Source: Syntrophorhabdus sp. PtaB.Bin184 (lineage in GTDB: Bacteria > Desulfobacterota > Syntrophorhabdia > Syntrophorhabdales > Syntrophorhabdaceae). From it: 10,269 nt of DNA. The position numbers and the translations under genes are program-made. The DNA lies in contig MVQQ01000129.1 in assembly GCA_002067555.1 (NCBI GenBank), positions 1 to 10,269 of the forward strand, given 5' to 3'. Of this stretch, positions 5,287-10,269 are shown in pieces (the stretch's first letter is position 1; each line of letters begins with the position of its first letter). Under the pieces are notes generated by a model. The model did no database searches and was not told the origin of the DNA. It saw only the letters and a list, made by a program, of their open reading frames with translations.

Positions 5287-6819
5287 TTACACCTTTTCTT
5301 CTATGCGGGGGAAAATGGGCGGTATCTTGTCGATGGGGGCGATGTCCGAAGGGGTGTAGAACCGCATCTCCTCTTCGAGGCTGCTTGTCTCGATCTGTTT
5401 TCCCATGCCCAGGGCCTTCCAGATGAGCTGGGATTTAACGGGCATGAAGGGATAGAGCAGGACCGCCGCGATCCGAATGCCGTTCCAGAGATTGAACATG
5501 ACGGTGCCGACCCGTGCGTCCCCCTCTTTTGCCAGCTTCCAGGGGGCCTCGGAGTCTATGTACTTGTTGAGAATGGATATGATCTCGAAGACATTCTGGA
5601 GGGCCTTGTGAAAGGCAAAGACCTCCATTTCCTTCCGATACTCTCCTATGAGTCGCATGGTCGAGGTCTCGACGTGATCGTCCGCGCCTCCCTTTTTCCC
5701 GGGGGTCTCTATCTTCCCTTTGAGGAACTTGCCGATCATTGTAACGGTGCGGCTCGCCAGGTTGCCGAAGTCGTTCGCCAGGTCGCCGTTGATACGGTGA
5801 ACGATGGCCTGCCTCGAAAAATCGCCGTCGAGCCCGAATGGTACCTCGCGGAAGAGGAAGAAACGGAATTCGTCGACACCGTACGCGTTGACCACATCAC
5901 GGGGGTCGACGACGTTGCCCAGCGATTTGGACATCTTCTGACCTTCAATTGTCCACCACCCGTGGGCGAAGATGTGTTTCGGGGGTTCGAGGCCGTAGGA
6001 CATGAGGAAGCTCGGCCAGTAGACGGCGTGGAACCGGAGTATGTCTTTGCCGATAAGGTGGGCGTCGCAGGGCCAGAAGGACCTGAATGCCTCCTCATCC
6101 TCGAGAAAACCGATGCCCGTCAGGTAGTTGGTCAGGGCGTCGAACCACACGTAGACGATATGCCGATCGTCCGAGGGGACCTTTATCCCCCAGCTGAAGC
6201 TTGTCCTGCTCACCGACAGGTCACGCAGACCGCCCTTCACGAAGCTTGCCACCTCGTTGTAGCGTATGTCGGGCATGACGAAATCGCGGTGACTCTCCAG
6301 GTAGTCAAGGAGAGGCTGCGTGTATTTTGAGAGACGGAAGAAGTAGCTTTCCTCCTTGAGCTTTTCCGGCTTGCGCAGGCAGTCCGGGCACAGACCGTCC
6401 TTGAGCTGCATCTCTGTGTAGTATGTCTCACAGGGAACGCAGTACCAGTCCTCGTACTCACCGAGGTAGATGTCACCTTTTTCCCGTACCTTTTCGAAGA
6501 TGTGCTGAACAACCTTCCTGTGGCGTTCTTCCGTCGTTCTTATGAACCCCGTGTTGGATATATTGAGGGTCTTCCAGAGGTCGGTGAAGCGGCCGACCAT
6601 CGAATCGGCGTGTTCCCGCGGGTGGATGCCGGAAAGTGCGGCGGCCTTTTCCACTTTCTGTCCATGCTCATCCGTTCCGGTAAGGAAGAAGACGCGATAT
6701 CCCCCGAGCCTCTTGTAGCGGGCCATAATATCTGCCGCTATCGTCGTGTACGCGTGGCCTATGTGGGGGACGTCATTGATGTAATAGATAGGGGTCGTTA
6801 TGTAGTATTTCTTATCCAT
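5287..6819 (-). CDS. metG: Methionyl-tRNA synthetase (short form)
   Basis: MetRS is a cytoplasmic class I synthetase that charges tRNA-Met for initiation and elongation. The Rossmann catalytic core has HIGH at residues 19-22 (PHIGHAYTT), TGTDEHGQK at 48-55 and KMSKS at 295-299 (QKMSKSLGNVVDP). The inserted zinc knuckle shows four cysteines at 127, 130, 144 and 147 (CVPC..CPDC), so one metal site is expected. VYVWFDALTNYL (222-233) is the usual core motif. An alpha-helical anticodon-binding domain follows (NLASRTVTMIGKFLKG onward, with DSEAPWKLAKEG). At 510 residues it ends after that domain and lacks the C-terminal tRNA-binding (EMAP-like) domain of roughly 650-residue forms. The ATG follows GGAG with an 8-nt gap. 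An upstream AT-rich patch (about 6856-6905) could hold its promoter, since a 309-nt spacer separates it from ricT. Confidence 0.97.
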   Translation of the reverse strand: MDKKYYITTPIYYINDVPHIGHAYTTIAADIMARYKRLGGYRVFFLTGTDEHGQKVEKAAALSGIHPREHADSMVGRFTDLWKTLNISNTGFIRTTEERHRKVVQHIFEKVREKGDIYLGEYEDWYCVPCETYYTEMQLKDGLCPDCLRKPEKLKEESYFFRLSKYTQPLLDYLESHRDFVMPDIRYNEVASFVKGGLRDLSVSRTSFSWGIKVPSDDRHIVYVWFDALTNYLTGIGFLEDEEAFRSFWPCDAHLIGKDILRFHAVYWPSFLMSYGLEPPKHIFAHGWWTIEGQKMSKSLGNVVDPRDVVNAYGVDEFRFFLFREVPFGLDGDFSRQAIVHRINGDLANDFGNLASRTVTMIGKFLKGKIETPGKKGGADDHVETSTMRLIGEYRKEMEVFAFHKALQNVFEIISILNKYIDSEAPWKLAKEGDARVGTVMFNLWNGIRIAAVLLYPFMPVKSQLIWKALGMGKQIETSSLEEEMRFYTPSDIAPIDKIPPIFPRIEEKV

Positions 6820-6836
6820 AATGGGGTCTCCGACTG

Positions 6837-6916
6837 TGAATGACCAATGACCGGGCTATAATAATCAAATAAACTTACAATAACCTGTGACCAAATTACA
6901 ATAACCAATGACCAAA
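6837..6916 (+). repeat. CAATGACC / ACAATAACC short tandem repeat array
   Basis: Two adjacent 21-nt units, 6875-6895 and 6896-6916, differ at only two positions (TG against AA) and share the cores ACAATAACC and TGACCAAA. A related unit, TGAATGACCAATGACC, lies at 6837-6852. Inverted relatives occur at about 7091-7155. Confidence 0.7.
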
Positions 6917-6967
6917 CCGGAGCTGCGAGGGATTCGATCCTGTTGGACAGGCCGAAGGCTTCGCGTC

Positions 6968-6987
6968 ATTCCGGCGAAGGCCGGAAT
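6968..6987. repeat. REP-like palindrome ATTCCGGC-GAAG-GCCGGAAT
   Basis: A perfect 8-bp stem (6968-6975 with 6980-6987) closes a 4-nt loop. The GTCATTCCGGC..GCCGGAATC form is a familiar dispersed intergenic hairpin in GC-rich proteobacterial and deltaproteobacterial genomes. There is no T-tract on the correct side for a clean intrinsic terminator in either direction, so I treat it as a REP-like element. Confidence 0.65.
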
Positions 6988-7090
6988 CTAAAAAACACGG
7001 CCAATGAATGACGGGAGGTGCGGGTTTTTGAAACGTCCGTGAAGATCGGAACCTTCGGATCAGGGAAGGCAACTACCCGGTTGTTGATGA

Positions 7091-7155
7091 ATTGGTCGTT
7101 TTCTGTTTCCCTGGTCATTGGAGATTCGTTATTGGTCATTACTCTCTTTATTGGT
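7091..7155 (-). repeat. Inverted copies of the CAATGACC repeat at the ricT 3' end
   Basis: On the minus strand this stretch reads ACCAATAA, AATGACCAATAAC, CCAATGACC and GACCAAT, the same family as 6837-6916 in opposite orientation. The stop codon of ricT (7129-7131) lies within it, and the last residues (NKESNDQ) are encoded by it. Confidence 0.6.
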
Positions 7156-8169
7156 TACCGGTTTCTGTGTCTGATCGTTGTTTTTTTTGTGATTGTTGTT
7201 TCTCTTCGGTATATTCTGGCCGCCGGGGTTCGGCTGTTTCTGGCCGCCCTGTCCCCGGTTGCCCCCATTCCTTTGCCTGCCCCGGTCGGGGGGATTCGCC
7301 TGTTTCTGGGCTGCCTGTGCCCTGCCGTTCTCGCTCTTCGCCTTGACCTTGTCGGCGGGACCGGTGGCGGGGGGAGCACTCTTTTGCTGTTCCGCCGCCG
7401 AGAGGTCCTTGAGTGTCAGGGTTGTCTCCTTCCCTTCGTCAAGCTGGACAGAGACCATGCCGGTGAGGGCGTTATGCTTGACCACCTTGCCTTCGCCCTG
7501 GGGTGTCCTGACGCGCTTGCCTATCTTGGGGAAATTTTTCTTGAGGGACAGGTACGTTTCATACTCGTAAGCGAGGCAGCACATGAGCCTGCCGCAAATG
7601 CCGGATATCTTGGAAGGATTGAGGGCAAGACCCTGTTCCTTCACCATCTTGATGGAGACGATGGAGAAATTGTTGAGGAACCGTCTGCAGCACACGGTGT
7701 TGCCGCAGTTCCCGAGCCCGCCGACTATCTTAGCCTCGTCGCGAACGCCCACCTGCCGGAGCTCTATCCGTATCTTGAATTCCTTGGCAAGTTCCTTCAC
7801 CAGCTCCCGGAAATCCACCCTGTTCTCGGAGATGAAGTAGAAGAGGAGCTTTGTGCCGCCGAAGAGATACTCCGTGGACAAAAGTTTCATGGGAAGGTCC
7901 ATGTCCTCGATCTTCCTCTTGCAGAAGTCAAAGGCATATCTCTCCCTTTCCTTCAGCTGGAGATGGTCCTTCACCTCCTGCTCCGTGGCCTTCCTGCCGA
8001 TCTTCGGCAGGTCTTCCCTGGCGGTGTCCACCGGCTCGGACACGACGGTACCGAGGCAGGTCCCCTTGTCGAGTTCGCTTATGACCTGGTCACCGATCTT
8101 TATATCGTCGACGGCTTCAAGCTCAACGACGCCTGTCAGCCTGTCGATACTGACATAACAACTCTTCAT
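7129..8169 (-). CDS. ricT: PSP1-domain regulatory protein RicT (YaaT)
   Basis: RicT/YaaT is a PSP1-domain protein. In Bacillus subtilis it acts with RicA and RicF in an Fe-S-containing complex that stimulates RNase Y-dependent mRNA processing and affects sporulation and competence; the role outside Firmicutes is less clear. The 346-residue product has the family core at about residues 1-258. It includes FDFCKRKIEDMDLPMKLLSTEY, FYFISENRVDFRELVKELA, and two cysteine-rich clusters, NCGNTVCCRRF (154-164) and GICGRLMCCLAYEYE (190-204), whose cysteines (155, 160, 161, 192, 197, 198) are the likely cluster ligands. A low-complexity tail (about 258-346) rich in Q, N, G, K and P follows and is probably disordered. 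The gene starts 3 nt after the holB stop with GAGGG upstream, so the two are coupled. ricA and ricF are not in the window. Confidence 0.93.
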   Translation of the reverse strand: MKSCYVSIDRLTGVVELEAVDDIKIGDQVISELDKGTCLGTVVSEPVDTAREDLPKIGRKATEQEVKDHLQLKERERYAFDFCKRKIEDMDLPMKLLSTEYLFGGTKLLFYFISENRVDFRELVKELAKEFKIRIELRQVGVRDEAKIVGGLGNCGNTVCCRRFLNNFSIVSIKMVKEQGLALNPSKISGICGRLMCCLAYEYETYLSLKKNFPKIGKRVRTPQGEGKVVKHNALTGMVSVQLDEGKETTLTLKDLSAAEQQKSAPPATGPADKVKAKSENGRAQAAQKQANPPDRGRQRNGGNRGQGGQKQPNPGGQNIPKRNNNHKKNNDQTQKPVTNKESNDQ

Positions 8170-8172
8170 TGC

Positions 8173-9132
8173 CTATTCCCTCGCGACGTGAATAAGAAGA
8201 TTTTCGAATATCAGCCATCGGTTAACATTATACCTCATTACGCGCACAGTTTCCTGTATTCTCTTCATCGAATTTTCTATCCAGGTCAGATCGGCGCCGG
8301 TCCCGTCGAGAATGTCCTCGAGGTCCGTGTTCGTGATGAACGACGTCCCGCCGGCGACCTTTGTGACGAACAGGTCCCGGAAGAAGGAAAGGAGGAATGC
8401 CAGGTACATGGAGGCGCTCCTGTCCGTTATGGAAGCCTTCTCCGCCAGCGACGACGCGAGGACGAAGCCCTTCGTTCTTCCCGACAGCGCCTCTGCCATC
8501 CTGACCCTCAGGGAGAAATTGTCCTCGTCGAGCCAGAAGAGTCCACTGCCGATGCTGCCGAAAGAGATGGAGGCGAGAAGCTTTGCCCGGTCGGGGTCGA
8601 TGCCTGCCCTGTCCCTGAAGTAGAACTCCAGTTGTTCCCTGGAAAGTGGTGAGAAAGCAACACGGGTGCACCGGGAGCGGATCGTCAGCGGTATCTCGCG
8701 CTCCGAGGAGGTGATGACAAAGAAGTGGTTGTAGGGCGGGGGCTCCTCCAGGGTTTTCAGGAGGGCGTTCGCTGCTTCATTCGTCATCGTCTCCGCGTTG
8801 TCGATGATGATGACCCGCCTGTCCTGTTCGAAGGGATGTTCCGAGACCTCCTTGGCTATCATCCGGGAGTCGTCTATGCCTATGGACCCTTCGTTCCGTA
8901 TGACAACGAGGTCGGGGTGGCTTCCCCGGTCGAGCTTCATGCAGGGGCGGCATGTCCCGCAGCCCGTTCCCGCCTGGCAGAAGAGGCGCTTCGTAAACTC
9001 CATGGCCATCTGCCTCTTACCGATCCCTTCCTGCCCGCAGAAAAGGAAGGCGTGAGGGATATTGCCCCGCTCCATGAGAAAGCTCAGGAAGCGTTTCTGC
9101 CTCTCGTGGCCTATGATATCGTCAAACGCCAT
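8173..9132 (-). CDS. holB: DNA polymerase III delta' subunit
   Basis: Delta' is the non-ATPase stator of the clamp loader that places the sliding clamp on primed DNA. From ATG at 9132 the protein is 319 residues and opens with MAFDDIIGHERQKRFL, the usual beginning. The P-loop is present but altered (GQEGIGKR, residues 33-40, with R where S or T normally binds nucleotide), in keeping with a subunit that does not hydrolyse ATP. A four-cysteine zinc module (C52, C58, C61, C64; CGTCRPC) is followed by SHPDL. VIIIDNAETM (107-116), ANALLKTLEEPP (121-132) and the SRC motif in IRSRCTRVAF (151-160) complete the AAA+ signature. A longer frame to 9210 is ignored because the added residues are not conserved and lie inside tmk. 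Overlap with tmk is 11 nt. Confidence 0.95.
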   Translation of the reverse strand: MAFDDIIGHERQKRFLSFLMERGNIPHAFLFCGQEGIGKRQMAMEFTKRLFCQAGTGCGTCRPCMKLDRGSHPDLVVIRNEGSIGIDDSRMIAKEVSEHPFEQDRRVIIIDNAETMTNEAANALLKTLEEPPPYNHFFVITSSEREIPLTIRSRCTRVAFSPLSREQLEFYFRDRAGIDPDRAKLLASISFGSIGSGLFWLDEDNFSLRVRMAEALSGRTKGFVLASSLAEKASITDRSASMYLAFLLSFFRDLFVTKVAGGTSFITNTDLEDILDGTGADLTWIENSMKRIQETVRVMRYNVNRWLIFENLLIHVARE

Positions 9133-9742
9133 AGCTCTTGAGGATATTTCCCACCTTTGTTCTGACGATCTCATGGATCGCCTCCACCTTGAGAGAGCCG
9201 TCGACGACAAAGAACCGTTTGGGGTCTTCCTTTGCCAGTTTCTCGTATCCTTTCTTCACTCTCTGGTGGAATGACATGTCCTCGCCCTCTATCCTGTCCA
9301 TGGCGGATGCCGCGGCCTTGCGCTTCAGTCCCCTTTCGGCGGTGACGTTCATGAGGATCGTGAGATTGGGCCGTATACCTTTCGTTACGAGCCTGTTCAG
9401 GGTCTCTATTACCCCGAGGTCGATCTTCCTGCCGTACCCCTGGTACGCGTATGTCGCGTCGACGAATCTGTCACACAGGACCACCCTGCCGTCCTGCAGC
9501 GCCGGGAGGATGACCTCTTCCACGTGCTGGGCCCTCATCGCCATGACAACAAGGAGTTCCGACAGCGGATCGACGTCCATGCCGGGTCTCAGAAGCGCCT
9601 CGCGCAAGGCTTCACCGAAGCGCGTGCCGCCGGGCTCGCGCGTCTTGACCACCCCGTACCCCTTGCGTGCCAGGTAGTCACTCAAGAGCTCTATCTGTGT
9701 CGTTTTACCGCTCCCCTCGATGCCTTCAAAGGTGATTAACAT
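9122..9742 (-). CDS. tmk: Thymidylate kinase
   Basis: Tmk phosphorylates dTMP to dTDP with ATP, an essential step in dTTP synthesis. The 206-residue protein shows the P-loop FEGIEGSGKTT (residues 5-15), TREPGGT (34-40) for substrate binding, LCDRFVDATYAYQGYGR (89-105) and a LID region with MDRIEGED (148-155). The P-loop lacks the arginine found in eukaryotic-type enzymes while the LID region is rich in basic residues, as in the E. coli-like type. The start ATG at 9742 is preceded by AGGAG, which shares bases with the efp stop codon (TAGGAG), so tmk follows efp by only 7 nt. An upstream in-frame ATG at 9793 lies inside efp and would add 17 non-conserved residues. The 3' end overlaps holB. Confidence 0.96.
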   Translation of the reverse strand: MLITFEGIEGSGKTTQIELLSDYLARKGYGVVKTREPGGTRFGEALREALLRPGMDVDPLSELLVVMAMRAQHVEEVILPALQDGRVVLCDRFVDATYAYQGYGRKIDLGVIETLNRLVTKGIRPNLTILMNVTAERGLKRKAAASAMDRIEGEDMSFHQRVKKGYEKLAKEDPKRFFVVDGSLKVEAIHEIVRTKVGNILKSYGV

Positions 9743-9749
9743 GGGTCTC

Positions 9750-10269
9750 CTATTTCTGCACGCGCTCGATGTACTGGCCTGTCCGGGTGTCAACCTTGAT
9801 GACGTCTCCTTGTTCCACGAAAAGAGGCACCTGGACCGTGTATCCTGTCTCCAGGACGGCGGGTTTCGTAGCGTTCTGCGCTGTGTCGCCCTTGATTCCC
9901 GGTTCCGTCTGGGTGATGGTGAGATTGACGAAGTTCTGGATATCGACGCCTATCGTTCTGCCCTTGTAAAAAAGGACGGTTATGACCATGCTTTCCTTGA
10001 GGTAGTTCTTCGTGTCGCCGAGACTGCTCTCCTCGATGAAGATCTGGTCGTACGTGGCCTCGTCCATGAAATGGTAATTGACGCCTTCCTTGTAGAGGAA
10101 CTGCATCTGTTTTTCTTCCACCTCGGGGACTTCCACCTTATCGCCGGACCTGAAGGTCTTGTCGAGGACGTTGCCCGTGACGAGACTCTTCATCCGGGTC
10201 CTGACGAAGGCGCCGCCCTTGCCCGGCTTGACGTGCTGAAACTCGACAATGGTGAAGGGCTCGCCGTCC
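9750..10269 (-). CDS. efp: Translation elongation factor P (5' end cut by window)
   Basis: EF-P binds between the P and E sites and relieves ribosome stalling at polyproline. About 172 residues are visible, against about 187 usual, so roughly 15 N-terminal codons lie beyond the window edge. The frame stays open to the end, and the ATG at 10193 is an internal methionine. Domain I shows EPFTIVEFQHVKPGKGGAFVRTRMKS; the lysine of PGKGG (codon 10218-10220) sits at the loop tip that is modified with beta-lysine in E. coli or left unmodified elsewhere. The OB domains follow with LVTGNVLDKTFRSGDKVEVP, MQFLYKEGVNYHFMD, PGIKGDTAQNATKPAVLETG and the C-terminal VDTRTGQYIERV. No epmA or epmB is visible, so the modification state cannot be told. 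It leads the minus-strand gene run. Confidence 0.96.
   Translation of the reverse strand, partial: DGEPFTIVEFQHVKPGKGGAFVRTRMKSLVTGNVLDKTFRSGDKVEVPEVEEKQMQFLYKEGVNYHFMDEATYDQIFIEESSLGDTKNYLKESMVITVLFYKGRTIGVDIQNFVNLTITQTEPGIKGDTAQNATKPAVLETGYTVQVPLFVEQGDVIKVDTRTGQYIERVQK

Larger units (their letters stand above)
6820..7128. other. Repeat-rich spacer between ricT and metG
   Basis: This 309-nt gap holds no credible gene. From low to high coordinates it contains the metG leader with its SD, an array of CAATGACC-type repeats (6837-6916), an AT-rich patch within that array (about 6856-6905), an 8-bp perfect hairpin (6968-6987), and inverted copies of the CAATGACC repeat running into the end of ricT (from about 7091). 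No intrinsic terminator with a following T-tract is evident on the minus strand, so ricT-to-metG read-through is possible. An AT-rich promoter for metG within 6856-6905 is the other option, but I cannot place convincing -35 and -10 boxes. Confidence 0.55.

Noticed and set aside
5608..6330. A 240-residue plus-strand open frame opposite metG
   Set aside because: It is antisense to the conserved MetRS core, has no SD or family motif, and is best explained as a shadow frame.
6919..6955. T-arm-like motif GGATTCGATCC suggesting a tRNA gene or tRNA fragment attachment site
   Set aside because: No acceptor, anticodon or D-arm could be folded around it on either strand, and the putative T-stem pairs poorly.
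6820..7128. CRISPR array in the repeat-rich spacer
   Set aside because: The units are short, degenerate, directly abutting or inverted, with no regular spacers of 30-40 nt and no cas genes.
7018..8652. A 544-residue open frame on the plus strand opposite ricT and holB
   Set aside because: It lies antisense to two genes with clear family motifs, shows no recognisable domain, and is what GC-rich codon use produces on the opposite strand.
9133..9210. Longer N-terminus for holB starting at 9210
   Set aside because: The 26 extra residues are an out-of-frame reading of tmk. The family start MAFDDIIGHE matches ATG at 9132.

Overview
The window is ordinary, gene-dense bacterial chromosome (GC-rich, roughly 55-58% by eye). 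It holds two convergent runs of housekeeping genes plus two intergenic spacers filled with short repeats. Three things suggest a deltaproteobacterium-like anaerobe (Desulfobacterota in the broad sense): the order rimM-trmD-SPOUT methyltransferase-rplS-rnhB-yraN, the attached larB-larC pair, and the REP-like 'ATTCCGGC..GCCGGAAT' hairpin with heptameric CAGGTTC spacer repeats. This placement rests on gene order and remembered family distributions, not on a search, so it is only moderately secure.

Plus strand, 1-4843: rimM (5' end cut off by the window), trmD, an uncharacterised SPOUT-type RNA methyltransferase, rplS, rnhB, a yraN-family gene, larB and larC. Almost every junction overlaps or nearly touches (4, 8, 8, 10, 11, 1 and 4 nt), so this reads as one translationally coupled operon. 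It covers ribosome maturation, tRNA m1G37 methylation, ribosomal protein L19 and RNA/DNA hybrid removal, and then the first and last steps of nickel-pincer nucleotide cofactor synthesis. Two genes are damaged as written. trmD has a one-base frameshift near 739-742, and larB lacks about 43 codons in frame near 3546-3556, which removes most of the PurE-like core.

Minus strand, 10269 down to 4999: efp (5' end cut off by the window), tmk, holB, ricT, then a 309-nt spacer, then metG and a small DUF721/DciA-like gene. tmk-holB-ricT-metG is a widely conserved bacterial neighbourhood linking dTMP synthesis, the replisome clamp loader, a PSP1-type Fe-S protein and methionyl-tRNA synthetase.

The convergent spacer (4844-4998) and the ricT-metG spacer (6820-7128) carry different short-repeat families, each arranged as inverted pairs near the spacer edges. 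Both families run into the 3' ends of coding sequences and appear to supply the last residues of LarC and RicT. I see no phage, IS element, CRISPR array, toxin-antitoxin or defence locus, and no credible tRNA or rRNA. I found no new biological system. The points most worth checking are the larB deletion, the trmD frameshift, the probable CTG start of the methyltransferase, and the repeat-bearing spacers.
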